Source: CALMEC01 sp964628685 (GTDB taxonomy: Bacteria > Actinomycetota > Thermoleophilia > Miltoncostaeales > Miltoncostaeaceae). From it: a DNA stretch of 64,000 bases. The translations under genes and the position numbers were made by a program. The stretch spans positions 310,001 to 374,000 of the forward strand of contig CAZVNM010000003.1 in NCBI GenBank assembly GCA_964628685.1, read 5' to 3'. The notes below the pieces were generated by a model. The model did no database searches, was not told where the DNA came from, and saw nothing but the letters and a program-made list of their open reading frames with translations. Each line of letters opens with the position of its first letter. Positions within the stretch are counted from its first letter, which is position 1. Below, piece after piece: positions 15,811-24,972 of the stretch.

Positions 15811-16593
15811 CTACTCGCCGTACTCGGCGACCACCAGGCGGTAGCCGAGGTCCAGCTCCTCGAGCCCCTCGGTCCAGCCGTACGACGCCTCCCATGCGCC
15901 GCTCACGATGTCCTCCGAGAGGCGACGCAGGCCCTCCAGGAGGTCGTCGTCGCCCACCTCGGCGAGAATCGGGACCCGCTGACGCACGCGGCGGTCGAGG
16001 TACATGGACGGCCGGCGCCAGTAGGCGCCCAGGATGCTGTCGCGGCAGTCGTGCGGGATCATGATCGTCTCGACGCGACTCTCGCCGCCGAGCGCGGCGC
16101 GCACCGCCCCCAGCGGGGGGTGGCGCACCGACTCGAGGAACGCCAGGTTCGGCAGGTACCGGTAGAGCCAGAACCCGCGCAGCGCCTCCGGGTCGAGGGT
16201 GAGGACGACGGCGCGCCGGGTCGCGACCCGGGCCATCTCGCGCAGACCGGCGATCGGGTCTGACCAGTGCTGCATGGTGAGCACGCTCATCGTGGCGGCG
16301 AACGAGCGGTCCCGGAACGGCAGGGCCTCGGCCGTGCCCTTCACCACCGGGGCGGCACCGGCGGCACGCAGGGCGATCTGCGACTCACCGGGCTCGACGG
16401 CCACGACGCGGCGGTCGGGCGGCTCGTACGCGGCCGTGCCCGAACCGATGTTCAGAACCGATGCCGCACCGCCGATCGCACGCGCGACGGGGCGCAGGAT
16501 GCGCTGGTCGGCACGCCGGGTGGGCCCGTAGCCGCGGGTCTCGACGTCGTACGCGTAGGGGTTGCCGTGCGTGGCGAGAAGGGAGCCGTCCAT
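15811..16593 (-). CDS. SAM-dependent class I methyltransferase
   Basis: 260 residues from ATG 16593, preceded by AAGGA; the frame is open 18 codons further. The Rossmann SAM-binding motif is ASVLNIGSGTAAYE, followed by VVAVEPGESQI (acidic ribose-binding residue) and GTAEALPFRDRSFAATMSVLTMQHW (UbiE/Methyltransf_11 style). The substrate cannot be inferred. It is separated from the next minus-strand gene by a large hairpin. Confidence 0.85.
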   Translation of the reverse strand: MDGSLLATHGNPYAYDVETRGYGPTRRADQRILRPVARAIGGAASVLNIGSGTAAYEPPDRRVVAVEPGESQIALRAAGAAPVVKGTAEALPFRDRSFAATMSVLTMQHWSDPIAGLREMARVATRRAVVLTLDPEALRGFWLYRYLPNLAFLESVRHPPLGAVRAALGGESRVETIMIPHDCRDSILGAYWRRPSMYLDRRVRQRVPILAEVGDDDLLEGLRRLSEDIVSGAWEASYGWTEGLEELDLGYRLVVAEYGE

Positions 16594-16620
16594 GTCCGTC
16601 CGTCCTTGTGCGCGCGCCTC

Positions 16621-16669
16621 GGGGTGGCGCGGATCCGATGGCGTCACTTTATGTGATGCGCGCCACCCC
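16621..16669. other. Perfect 11-bp inverted repeat, 27-nt loop
   Basis: GGGGTGGCGCG (16621-16631) pairs with CGCGCCACCCC (16659-16669). It lies in the 100-bp gap upstream of the methyltransferase start and downstream of the mannosyltransferase-like gene start-to-stop direction. The loop contains GTCAC..GTGAT. It could be an operator or a structured leader; no T-run marks it as a terminator. Confidence 0.5.
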
Positions 16670-16693
16670 TGAAAACTCGACGAAAGTACAGTT

Positions 16694-17908
16694 TCATCCG
16701 TGTCGTTCCACCGCCGGCGCCCGCTTCGGGGCCGCGCCGGTCCGCACGACCGGCCAGGTGCAGATGAGCGCCACGATCAGGAGCAGGTTGCGCGCCAGCA
16801 GCAGTCCCACGGGCAGCGGCGCCGAGCGCTCGACCATGTCGCGGTAGAGCAGCGGGAAGACCAGCTGGGTGATCGGCAGGGCGAGGATGAACGACGTCGC
16901 GGCGATCGCCCCGCGCCGCCCGGGGATCAGGAGCGCCATCGGAAGCAGCCACACCAGGTACTGGGGTGAGACCACCTTGCCGAAGACGACCGCCGCCAGC
17001 AGCGTCGCCGTGACCGCGGCCATCAGATCCCGTCCCCGCCGTTCACCGGACGTCGCGCGCCACAGGATCGCCGCGATCACCAGCACGCAGACCGCGAGCG
17101 CCAGGGTGGACAGGCTCGCCGCGAGCGCGGGCAGCCGCCCGTCGATGTTGTCGCTGCCGTAGCTCTGGACCTGTTCGAACGGCAGTCCCAGGGCCTGGAT
17201 GATCGATGAGCCCAGCGACTCGATCTGCAGCGGTCGCACCAGGTGGTACTGGAAGAGGCTCCACGTCCCCGACGGGGCGATGGCGGCGAAGGGGACGAAC
17301 GTCGCCGCCACGCCCACCGCGAAGGCGCCGACGCCCATCGCGGCACGTGCGGGGTCGCGATGGCGTGCATGCCACACCGCGAGCAGCGGGACGAGCAGGA
17401 CCGGCACGAGCTTCAGCGCCGTCGCAAGCGCCAGCAGCGTCCACATCCAGCCGAACCGTCGTGCGAGCGCGGCCACCACCATCCACGCCAGACAGACCGC
17501 GAGCAAGAGGTCGTACCGGGTCTGAAGGAGCGTGCCCAGGAGCGCCGGCGACAGGATCACCACGGCCACCGCGGCCACCGTCCGCACCCGTGAGAGACCC
17601 AGCAGCCGTCCGGCCACGAGCGCGGCCACCGCGGTCGCCGCCAGGGCCGCGCACATCGCCATGGAGTAGGCGGTGGTCGGTGGGAGCGGCAGGCGTTCGA
17701 TCAGCCAGAACGATCCGGTCGCGAGCGGTGGGTACTCGATGTCGAAGTCGCGGTAGGGCACGAATCCGGCGTCGATCATCCGCACGGCGTGCTGGTAGAC
17801 GCGGGTGTCGCCCAGCTGCGGGAAGTCGTAGATGAGCCAGCGGACGATGGCCCAGAACCCGAACGTCGCGGCGACCGTGGCCGCGACGGTGGTCGCACGC
17901 ACCCTCAC
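16694..17908 (-). CDS. GT87/DUF2029-like polytopic glycosyltransferase
   Basis: 404 residues with about ten hydrophobic spans. DIEYPPLATGSFWLIERLPLPP early in the protein and VVSPQYLVWLLPMALL near the end are the signatures of the GT87 polyprenyl-phosphomannose-dependent mannosyltransferase group (PQYLVW). The GTG at 17908 overlaps the stop of the upstream lipoprotein gene (GTGA). Probably transfers a sugar to an envelope glycan or glycolipid on the outer face of the membrane. Confidence 0.75.
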   Translation of the reverse strand: MRVRATTVAATVAATFGFWAIVRWLIYDFPQLGDTRVYQHAVRMIDAGFVPYRDFDIEYPPLATGSFWLIERLPLPPTTAYSMAMCAALAATAVAALVAGRLLGLSRVRTVAAVAVVILSPALLGTLLQTRYDLLLAVCLAWMVVAALARRFGWMWTLLALATALKLVPVLLVPLLAVWHARHRDPARAAMGVGAFAVGVAATFVPFAAIAPSGTWSLFQYHLVRPLQIESLGSSIIQALGLPFEQVQSYGSDNIDGRLPALAASLSTLALAVCVLVIAAILWRATSGERRGRDLMAAVTATLLAAVVFGKVVSPQYLVWLLPMALLIPGRRGAIAATSFILALPITQLVFPLLYRDMVERSAPLPVGLLLARNLLLIVALICTWPVVRTGAAPKRAPAVERHG

Positions 17909-19233
17909 GGCAGGTCCGTTCCGATCACGCGCGAGCGGTTGAAATCGACGAGGACCGCGGTCGGCCGGGCCCCGCCCGTCACGCGCACGCCCGCGGTCTC
18001 CCCGTCGGTGGGCACCAGGTCGGCGCAGCGATCGGGCTCGTCGAGCGACGTGACGCGTGCCCGAAGCAGTCCGCCGTCGATCTCCTCCCATGCCACGAGC
18101 GGCCGGGCGCCCGGCCCCAGGGCGAGGCTCACACCGCCGGACTGGTTGCGGGCACCGGAGACGGTGGCCGGTGGGGTCCAGCGTTGGGTGATGCGCCGCG
18201 AGGCGCGCACGGCGCTCACGCCGTCCCAGGTGAGTGACCACGCCGCGGCCATCTCGCCGTCCGGGGCGATGACGACGGCGGGCGCCATCGATGCGCGACC
18301 GGGGCGCGACATCTCGAGCGGCAGGTCGTCGCCCCGATCGAGGGTCTCGGCGGGGGCCCACTCCCCGCGCGTGCCCACCGACACGTGCGCCTGTGCTCCG
18401 TCGCCCGCGTGGGAGAGCCACGTCGCGGCGACGACGCCGTCGTTGCCGGCGGCCACGGCGGGCTCGGTGGCGTAGCGCCGGGTGTCCGACAGGACCGCGG
18501 CCGTCGTCCAGCGCCCATCGGCCGGGCGCATCGCGCCCTCGATCCTGCGGTCCGATCGTCCGCCGCCCTCCCACGTGGCCGTCGCGGTGCCGTCGGGCGC
18601 CACCGCAAGCGCCGTCCGTCCGACGCGCGTCACGTCGGAGAGCGATGTCGGCGCGCTCCAGCGTCCCCGCGCATCGCGCGTGGCGGTCCGCACCTCGCCG
18701 CCGCTGGTGCCGACGTCACGCACCCAGATCGCGGTGAGCAACCCGCGTGCGTCCACGCCGATCTGCGGCCGCCGGGCGCCGCCGTCACCGGTCGAGATCG
18801 TCGCACCGCTCCGCCAGCCGTTGGCCGAGGAGTACACCACCACCGACGAGCGCCGCTCGGCGTCGTAGGTCTGCACGATCACGTAGGCGGTGCCGTCGGG
18901 TGCGACGGTGACCGCCGGGTCGCGCGCATTGCGACCGCCGATCGCGTGCACCGCGTCCCACCGGCCGGTCCGGTCGCGGGTGCGCACCTCGACCGGGTCG
19001 CCGGTCGTCGTCATCCATGCGGCGGCCGCCTCGACGCCGTTGCCGGCGACCTTCGGCTCCACCCGCCGCTCGTCGCTGAGCGGGGTGGGCGCGGTGTCCG
19101 GGACGGTGCAGCGCGACACCTGCGCCCCGCCGCACCCCGCGCCGACGACGGTGAGGGTGACGACGACGGCGCTGAGCGCACGGCGGGTCAGTCGATCTCC
19201 AGGTGCCGTTCCAACAGCATGATGTCCCGCCAC
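17905..19233 (-). CDS. Secreted lipoprotein with repeated beta-propeller-like blades
   Basis: 442 residues. The signal peptide ends in the lipobox VVGAGC, so the mature protein is lipid-anchored. The rest consists of recurrent about 45-50-residue segments of the form A.DG.A.A.W....R...A.R...G.W..P..L (for example VAPDGTATATWEGG, IAPDGEMAAAWSLTW), resembling blades of a beta-propeller. Function unknown; binding is more likely than catalysis. ATG 19233 lies 46 bp inside the preceding acetyltransferase gene; a CTG at 19191 is a weaker alternative. Confidence 0.65.
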   Translation of the reverse strand: MAGHHAVGTAPGDRLTRRALSAVVVTLTVVGAGCGGAQVSRCTVPDTAPTPLSDERRVEPKVAGNGVEAAAAWMTTTGDPVEVRTRDRTGRWDAVHAIGGRNARDPAVTVAPDGTAYVIVQTYDAERRSSVVVYSSANGWRSGATISTGDGGARRPQIGVDARGLLTAIWVRDVGTSGGEVRTATRDARGRWSAPTSLSDVTRVGRTALAVAPDGTATATWEGGGRSDRRIEGAMRPADGRWTTAAVLSDTRRYATEPAVAAGNDGVVAATWLSHAGDGAQAHVSVGTRGEWAPAETLDRGDDLPLEMSRPGRASMAPAVVIAPDGEMAAAWSLTWDGVSAVRASRRITQRWTPPATVSGARNQSGGVSLALGPGARPLVAWEEIDGGLLRARVTSLDEPDRCADLVPTDGETAGVRVTGGARPTAVLVDFNRSRVIGTDLP

Positions 19234-19691
19234 TCGTCGTTCATCCGTCCGTGGGCCTCCAGCCGCCCCACGTCGCGGAACCCGGCGCCGTGCGCCAGCG
19301 CCAGACCCGGGGCGTTCTCGGGGAAGATGAGCCCCACGAGCTTCCAGTACCCGAAGGCGGGTGCGTCGGTGACGAGCCGGTCCAAAAGCGTGCGACCGAT
19401 CCCCACACCCCGGGAATGGGCTGCGACGTAGACGGTGTACTCACCGACCCCGCTGTACCAGGAGCGGTGGCTGAACGGTGCCACGGCCGACCAGCCGAGC
19501 ACCTCGCCGTCGCGGTCGGCCACGAAGACCGGTGCGGTCGCCGCCCGTCCGGTCAGCCAGCCGCGGCGTTCCTCGGGGGTGTGCGGACCCGTCGCGAAGG
19601 TGGCGGTTCCGTCGGCGATGGCGTCGTCGTAGATGGCGCCGATGGTCGCCGCGTCATCCGGCTCGGCCCGCCGCACCTCGACGTCGCTCAC
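19188..19691 (-). CDS. GNAT acetyltransferase, phosphinothricin-acetyltransferase-like
   Basis: 167 residues from the GTG of a GTGA overlap with the protease stop. Acetyl-CoA-binding motif: EYTVYVAAHSRGVGIGRTLLDRLV (R-G-x-G-x-G/A type, here RGVGIG). VRRAEPDDAATIGAIYDDAI, ENAPGLALAHGAGFRDVGRL and WRDIMLLERHL match the PAT/YncA group, which N-acetylates phosphinothricin or methionine sulfone/sulfoximine. Actual substrate is unknown. Confidence 0.85.
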   Translation of the reverse strand: MSDVEVRRAEPDDAATIGAIYDDAIADGTATFATGPHTPEERRGWLTGRAATAPVFVADRDGEVLGWSAVAPFSHRSWYSGVGEYTVYVAAHSRGVGIGRTLLDRLVTDAPAFGYWKLVGLIFPENAPGLALAHGAGFRDVGRLEAHGRMNDEWRDIMLLERHLEID

Positions 19692-20902
19692 GGGCACTGC
19701 GAGGATCGGCCGCCCAGGTTCGCGGGGCGGTTGGCGAGGGTGATCTCGGCGGTCGCCTCCTTGCCGTCGCGCAGGTAGGTGACCGAGATCTTCTCGCCGA
19801 CCTTGCGGCTGTTGACCTGCTGGAGGAGATCGCCGAAGTCGCGCACGTCGTGGCCCTCGACGCTCACGATCACGTCGCCGCCCTTGGGCGGTTCGTCCTG
19901 TGCGGCCGACGAGCCGCGCAGGCCCGCCGCCTTGGCGGGACCCTTGGGGTCGACGTTGCGGACGGCCACGCCGCGGCGGCCCTCGATGCCGAGCTGCTTT
20001 GCGAGGGGCGGTGTGACCGGCTCGCCGACGATGCCGATCCACGAATGGGTGGGTGGGTCGCCGGCGATGATCGTCTCCATCACCGGTCGCACCGTGTCGA
20101 TGGGTACGGCGAACCCGAGCCCCTCGTTGGCGCCGCTGCGGCTGACGATCTGCGAGTTGATGCCGATCACGCGGGCCTGCGCGTCCAAGAGCGGTCCGCC
20201 CGAGTTGCCGTGCGTGATGGCCGCGTCGGTCTGGATGGCGTTGCCGATCGGCGTCTCGTTGGGTGAGCAGATGTTGCGCTTGAGGCCGGAGACGACACCC
20301 GTGGTGACGGTGTTGGTGAAGTCCAGCGGGTTGCCGATGGCCACCACCGGGGCGCCCACCTGCAGGTCGGCGCTGCGTCCCAGGGGCAGCACCCGGGCCG
20401 ATGCCGGCGGCTTGCCGGCGTCCAGGACGGCCAGGTCGATGGCGGGGTCCGATGCCAGCACCTTCGCCCGCGACTCGTTGCCGTCCTGGTAGGTGACGAG
20501 CACCGTCTTGGCCTTGTCCACCACGTGGGCGTTGGTGAGGATGTGTCCTTGCTCGTCGACCAGGAAGCCCGTGCCGAGGCCACCGGCGTGCGCCACGCGC
20601 ACAACGCCGGGGCTTGCGTGGCCGACGATGCGCTGGACGTCCATGCCCCCGTGCGGGGTCGCCGGGAGCGGTTCGACCGTCTCGGCCTCGGCGCTGGTGG
20701 ACGTCGTGGTGGCGCCGGTCGCGACCGTCACCGTGCGCGTGGCCTCACCGTCATCGGTCCAGCGGGTGACGCCGAACGCGACGAGCCCGCCGACGAGCGC
20801 CGGCACCAGGAGCATGCCGACGGCGCCCAGGACACCGCGTCGGCGGCGCGGCCGGGCGGTGTCCGTGTCCTTCCCGGGTTGGAGTGGCGGCAGTGATCCC
20901 AT
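19688..20902 (-). CDS. HtrA/DegP-like membrane-anchored serine protease with PDZ domain
   Basis: 404 residues. A cytoplasmic basic tail and one N-terminal span (about 24-45), then a trypsin-like domain with triad His126 (LTNAHVV), Asp156 (DPAIDLAVL) and Ser234 (HGNSGGPL). A PDZ domain follows (about 283-395: GIVGEPVTPPLAKQLG..GDVIVSVEGHDVRDFGDLL). Acts outside the membrane in protein quality control. First gene of a four-gene run with 4-bp overlaps (protease, GNAT, lipoprotein, GT87-like). Confidence 0.93.
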   Translation of the reverse strand: MGSLPPLQPGKDTDTARPRRRRGVLGAVGMLLVPALVGGLVAFGVTRWTDDGEATRTVTVATGATTTSTSAEAETVEPLPATPHGGMDVQRIVGHASPGVVRVAHAGGLGTGFLVDEQGHILTNAHVVDKAKTVLVTYQDGNESRAKVLASDPAIDLAVLDAGKPPASARVLPLGRSADLQVGAPVVAIGNPLDFTNTVTTGVVSGLKRNICSPNETPIGNAIQTDAAITHGNSGGPLLDAQARVIGINSQIVSRSGANEGLGFAVPIDTVRPVMETIIAGDPPTHSWIGIVGEPVTPPLAKQLGIEGRRGVAVRNVDPKGPAKAAGLRGSSAAQDEPPKGGDVIVSVEGHDVRDFGDLLQQVNSRKVGEKISVTYLRDGKEATAEITLANRPANLGGRSSQCP

Positions 20903-20948
20903 CGATCAGGCGCCGGCCCGCCGTGCGGCGGGGAGCGGCGCCGGCGGA

Positions 20949-21182
20949 CTATTCCGCCATGCTCTCCTGGCTGTGGGTGAGCGGGATCGTGAGGAAGATG
21001 CCCGCGGCGATCATGATGCCGCCCACGATCAGGGTGATGAGGGCCGCCTCCATCGAGGTGATGAACACGCCGAGGATCAGGAAGATCGCGCCGACGAGCG
21101 GGCCGCCGAGCCCCAGGGAGAGGAACGTGGTGCCGAGCTTCGTCAGGCGTGCATCGGTGGTGGTGTCTGGCGCGTCGGTCAT
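20949..21182 (-). CDS. Small two-span membrane protein
   Basis: 77 residues from ATG 21182, preceded by AAGGAG. Two spans, about residues 17-39 and 43-66, with short polar ends. No family is recognised. It lies 46 bp upstream of the protease gene and may belong to the same transcript. Confidence 0.65.
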   Translation of the reverse strand: MTDAPDTTTDARLTKLGTTFLSLGLGGPLVGAIFLILGVFITSMEAALITLIVGGIMIAAGIFLTIPLTHSQESMAE

Positions 21183-21419
21183 GGGTGGCTCCTTGGCGGG
21201 TCGGGTCGACACGGATTGTACCTGCGCAGGACCCGTTCGGCAGGGGACGCGTGCCGGGGGACCGGGCGGCGAACCCGGGACGCCCATGCCCGGCCGTCAC
21301 TGTCGCTCACACTGCGACCCCTGCGTCGTCGGGAGGTGCGTGATGGGCCGGATCCGTCGGACCGACGCGACAACCGGCGACGGAACCCCCGACGATTCAC
21401 ACGGATCCAGCGCGACCGC

Positions 21420-21464
21420 ATCACCTGATCGTGCAGATGAACGGTGGTCGACGTCCAATTGAAT
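21420..21464 (-). repeat. 22-bp iteron-like pair, minus orientation
   Basis: Read on the minus strand, ATTCAATTGGACGTC (unit ending at 21464) is followed exactly 22 bp later by GTTCATCTGCACGATC (from 21442). This matches the B and C boxes of the arrays at 3 and 14 kb. It is in the 390-bp divergent gap between the small membrane protein and the response regulator; the rest of the gap shows only the TACACT promoter. Confidence 0.75.
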
Positions 21465-21559
21465 GCGGTTCCCCGTGTGCATTGGCGGGCGGGTGCGAGG
21501 GGCGCGGGCCGACCACGGGTCGACGGAACCGCCGACGGAGGGTTCGCCCCGGCGCGGGA

Positions 21560-21565
21560 TACACT
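21560..21565 (+). promoter_or_regulatory. -10 hexamer TACACT before the response regulator
   Basis: TACACT ends 7 nt before ATG 21573 with no Shine-Dalgarno, implying a leaderless transcript. Confidence 0.6.
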
Positions 21566-21572
21566 CAGACCC

Positions 21573-22271
21573 ATGTCGCAGCGCATCCTCGTGGTGGACG
21601 ACGAGCAGTCCATCCGGACGATCGTCGAGTTCGCCCTCAAGGACGCCGGGTTCGAGGTGCTCACCGCCGGCCGCGGTGACGACGCCCTCGCGCTCGTCGA
21701 ACGTGAGCCCGTCGACCTGGTGGTCCTGGACGTGATGCTGCCCGGGATCGACGGACTGGAGGTCTGTCAGAAGATCCGCGCCGAGCGCAGCGTCCCGATC
21801 ATCATGCTCTCGGCGCGCGGCGAGGAGCTGGACAAGGTCCTCGGCCTCGAGCTCGGCGCCGACGACTACGTCACCAAGCCGTTCTCGCCGCGCGAGCTGG
21901 TGTCGCGCGTCAAGGCCAACCTGCGCCGCGGACGCATGGACACCGACGTCGAGGAGCCCCTGCGCGTGGGAGACCTGGTGATCGATCCGGCGGCGCGATC
22001 GGTGCGCCGCGACGGACGTGAGATCACCCTGACCCTCTCCGAGTTCGAGATCCTCCACAAGCTGGCCAAGTCTCCCCGCCGGGTGTTCACGCGGCAGGAG
22101 CTCATGGACCACCTCTGGAAGGGCACCTTCTACGGCGACCTGCGCAGCGTCGACGTGCACGTGCGCCACCTGCGTCAGAAGGTGGAGACCGACCCGTCCA
22201 ACCCGACGCTCATCCGGACGGTGCGCGGCGTGGGCTATGCGTTCGGCGGGGAGGACGGGTCGGGTACGTGA
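21573..22271 (+). CDS. OmpR/PhoB-family response regulator
   Basis: 232 residues. Receiver domain (about 4-115) with acidic pocket DDE (9-11), phosphoacceptor Asp53 (VVLDVMLPG) and Lys102 (TKPF). Winged-helix DNA-binding domain at about 132-228 (LTLSEFEILHKLAKSPRRVFTRQEL; RSVDVHVRHLRQKVE; IRTVRGVGYAF). Stop overlaps the start of the histidine kinase (GTGA), its probable partner. Confidence 0.96.
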   Translation: MSQRILVVDDEQSIRTIVEFALKDAGFEVLTAGRGDDALALVEREPVDLVVLDVMLPGIDGLEVCQKIRAERSVPIIMLSARGEELDKVLGLELGADDYVTKPFSPRELVSRVKANLRRGRMDTDVEEPLRVGDLVIDPAARSVRRDGREITLTLSEFEILHKLAKSPRRVFTRQELMDHLWKGTFYGDLRSVDVHVRHLRQKVETDPSNPTLIRTVRGVGYAFGGEDGSGT

Positions 22272-24088
22272 CGCCGCCCACCCCGCGGCGCCGCCGGTTC
22301 GGCCTGTCCGCGTGGTTGGTGTCCGCCTTCATGGCGACCGGCATGCTGGCGAGCCTCGCCGTGCTGGTGGTGGTGCTGCCGACCCTGGAGGGGTCGATCC
22401 GCGCGGCCGAGGCACGGCGCACGAGCGTCGCGCTCACGCGCGACCTGCAGTCGGTCTCGGCGCGCTCGTTCGACACCCGTCGGCGGCCCGACCTGGCGAC
22501 CCTCGCCGCGCAGCTGGGCGGGGATGCCCGTCTGTGGCAGGTTGATCGTCAGGTCGACGGGATCCTGCGCCCGCCGGTCCTGCTGGAGGCCGTCGTCACC
22601 CACGGCTACCTGGGCAACGAGATCACCAGCTCCGGTGCGGTCGCGCTGGAGCAGGCGCAGAACTGGACGGTCGGCCCACCCGTCGCCTCGACGTCCCCGC
22701 TTCGGAGGGGTGGTGAGGAGGTCATCCAGGCGGCGGTCGTCGTCCAGAACGGATTCCGCAGGGAGGTGATCGAGGTCGCACGGCCGGTGAGCGGCACCGC
22801 CGAGCGCCTCGCGACGGTGCAGAACCGTCTGGTGACCGCGGTCGTGATCGTCCTGAGCCTCGCGATCCTCACCGGCATCGCGCTGGCGCGCTTCCTGGGC
22901 CTGCGGATCCGGCGCCTGGCGGGCACCGCCGCCACCCTCGCCCAGGGCGATCTGTCGGCGCGTGCGGCGGAGTCGTCGCCGCGCGAGATCACCTCATTGG
23001 CGGGAAGCATCAACCGCATGGCGTCGCGCCTGGAGGGCCTCGTCGGCGAGACCCTCAGCGACCGCGACCGTGCACGCGCCCTGGTCGCATCCCTGGCCGA
23101 GGGTGTCCTGGCGGTCAACGACCAGGGCGAGGTGACCGTCGCCAACGAGTCGGCCCGCGCCCTCCTGGGGCTGCCCGCGGATCTGGCCGGCCTGCACCTG
23201 GACGACCTGCCGGCCGCGGTGCGCGAGGTGTTGGACGAGGCGCTCGACATGGAGGGGACCCCGCAGATCACCGAGGCGGAGCTGCGCGGCGGCCATCACG
23301 TCGCCATGTCGGCGGTGCACATCTCGAAGGAGGCCGGCACCGTCGTCACGATCCGCGACGTCACGGAGGAGCGTCGCCTCGCGAAGGCCCGGCGTGAGCT
23401 CATCGCCAACGTCTCGCACGAGCTGAAGACCCCGCTCACCGCCGTCAAGGGGTTCCTCGAGCTCCTCGAGAGCGACCACCTCAGCCCCGAGCAGCGCGAC
23501 GAGTTCCTCGAGCTCATGTCACAGGAGGTGGTGCGGCTGGAGCGGCTCATCGCCGAGCAGTTGGAGCTCGCCCGTCTCGACTCCGGTGCCATGCCGCTCG
23601 ACCGTCAGCAGGTGGACCTGGGCGGGCTGGCCGAGGAGGTGTGCGCGTCCCGGCGTCACCTGAGCGAGCTGGAGGGGGTCGAGATCGCCACGTCGCTGTC
23701 GCCGGAGCCCGTCGTCATCGACGCCGATCCCGCACGGGTGGAGCAGATCCTGCTCATCCTCCTCGACAACGCGCTCAAGCACACGCCGTCGGGCGGCAAG
23801 ATCACGGTGGGGGTGGGTGCCGGACGGGACGAGGGAACGCTCTCGGTGCGCGACACGGGCACCGGCATCCCGTACGAGGCACAGGAGTTCATCTTCGACC
23901 GCTTCTATCGCGCCGACGCCTCCCGTGAGGGATCGGGGCTCGGGCTCGGCCTGTCGATCGCCCGCGGTCTGGCCGAGGCGCACGGCGGCACCGTCGAGGT
24001 GCGCTCCGCCCCCGGACTGGGAAGCGTCTTCACGGTGCGGCTGCCGCTCGCCGGCGCGGCCACGCTGACGATGCCGCACATCCCCTGA
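22268..24088 (+). CDS. Sensor histidine kinase (HAMP-PAS-HisKA-HATPase)
   Basis: 606 residues. Span 1 about 12-38, an extracytoplasmic sensor about 40-185, span 2 about 187-210, HAMP about 211-262, a PAS-like domain about 268-365, HisKA with phospho-accepting His384 (NVSHELKTPL), and HATPase_c with LLDNALKHT (499-506), DTGTGIP and GSGLGLGLSIA. The layout follows PhoR/WalK-type kinases. The signal is unknown. GTG start overlaps the regulator stop. Confidence 0.95.
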   Translation: MTPPTPRRRRFGLSAWLVSAFMATGMLASLAVLVVVLPTLEGSIRAAEARRTSVALTRDLQSVSARSFDTRRRPDLATLAAQLGGDARLWQVDRQVDGILRPPVLLEAVVTHGYLGNEITSSGAVALEQAQNWTVGPPVASTSPLRRGGEEVIQAAVVVQNGFRREVIEVARPVSGTAERLATVQNRLVTAVVIVLSLAILTGIALARFLGLRIRRLAGTAATLAQGDLSARAAESSPREITSLAGSINRMASRLEGLVGETLSDRDRARALVASLAEGVLAVNDQGEVTVANESARALLGLPADLAGLHLDDLPAAVREVLDEALDMEGTPQITEAELRGGHHVAMSAVHISKEAGTVVTIRDVTEERRLAKARRELIANVSHELKTPLTAVKGFLELLESDHLSPEQRDEFLELMSQEVVRLERLIAEQLELARLDSGAMPLDRQQVDLGGLAEEVCASRRHLSELEGVEIATSLSPEPVVIDADPARVEQILLILLDNALKHTPSGGKITVGVGAGRDEGTLSVRDTGTGIPYEAQEFIFDRFYRADASREGSGLGLGLSIARGLAEAHGGTVEVRSAPGLGSVFTVRLPLAGAATLTMPHIP

Positions 24089-24119
24089 TGCCCGGCACGG
24101 TCGCCCGGCCCCGTGCGAC

Positions 24120-24125
24120 TACACT
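24120..24125 (+). promoter_or_regulatory. -10 hexamer TACACT before SDR gene
   Basis: TACACT ends 7 nt before ATG 24133, identical in sequence and spacing to the response-regulator promoter at 21560. Confidence 0.55.
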
Positions 24126-24132
24126 GGCTCGG

Positions 24133-24972
24133 ATGAACGAGCCCGGATCCCAGTCCACCGCCCTCGTCACAGGTGCCGCGCGCGGCATCGGCCGGGCGAC
24201 GGTCCTCGCCCTGCGCGCGGCCGGCTGGCGGGTCGTCGCCGGCGTGCGGGATCCGGCCACCGCGCCGTTCGGGGACGACGACGGGGTCCTCACGGTGCGG
24301 ATCGACGTCACCGACCACGACTCGGTGCGCGAGGGCGTGGCCGCGGCCGAGGAGTGGGCGGGTGGCGCCCTCCACGCGCTCGTCTCGAACGCCGGCTACG
24401 CGGTGATGGGTCCGGGCGAGGTCGTCCCGATCGACGTGGTGCGCGCGGTCTTCGAGACCAACATGTTCGGGGCGCTGGCGGTGACCCAGGCGGTGCTGCC
24501 GGCCATGCGCGACGCCCGTCGCGGTCGCCTCGTGGTGGTCTCCTCCATCGGTGCCCACCTGCCGGTGCCCGGCGTGGGCGTGTACCGGGCGAGCAAGGCG
24601 GCGTTCGACGCGCTCGCCGACAGCATGCGGATCGAGCTTCGTCCGTTCGGCATCGCCGTCACGCGGCTCGAACCCGGCATGGTCGCCACCGAGTTCTCGC
24701 AGTCGACCGTGCGGGCGGAGGCGATGTCCGACCCGGACCACCCCTACGCGCCCATCGCGCAGGTGCTCATCCGCGGGTACGGCGGATGGCGCGAATGGAA
24801 CAACACGCCGCCCGAGATGGTGGCCGACGCCGTCGTCGCGGCGGTGACCGCCGATGACCCGCCCGCCGTCCTGCCGGTGGGCATCGACGCGGAGCTCGCG
24901 TTCCGCGACGGATACGAGGCGTTCGTCTCGCACGTCGGCCTGGACGCGGTGCCCGACCTGACCGACCCGTGA
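24133..24972 (+). CDS. Short-chain dehydrogenase/reductase
   Basis: 279 residues. NAD(P)-binding TGAARGIG, NAG motif (LVSNAGYAV), catalytic Ser in VVSSIGAHLP and YxxxK (YRASK). Classical SDR of unknown substrate. ATG 24133 is chosen because of the leaderless promoter; an earlier in-frame ATG at 24088 overlaps the kinase stop and would add 15 residues. The stop overlaps the glycerate kinase GTG. Confidence 0.88.
   Translation: MNEPGSQSTALVTGAARGIGRATVLALRAAGWRVVAGVRDPATAPFGDDDGVLTVRIDVTDHDSVREGVAAAEEWAGGALHALVSNAGYAVMGPGEVVPIDVVRAVFETNMFGALAVTQAVLPAMRDARRGRLVVVSSIGAHLPVPGVGVYRASKAAFDALADSMRIELRPFGIAVTRLEPGMVATEFSQSTVRAEAMSDPDHPYAPIAQVLIRGYGGWREWNNTPPEMVADAVVAAVTADDPPAVLPVGIDAELAFRDGYEAFVSHVGLDAVPDLTDP

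Noticed and set aside
16621..16669. Rho-independent terminator
   Set aside because: 27-nt loop and no T-run; kept only as an inverted repeat.
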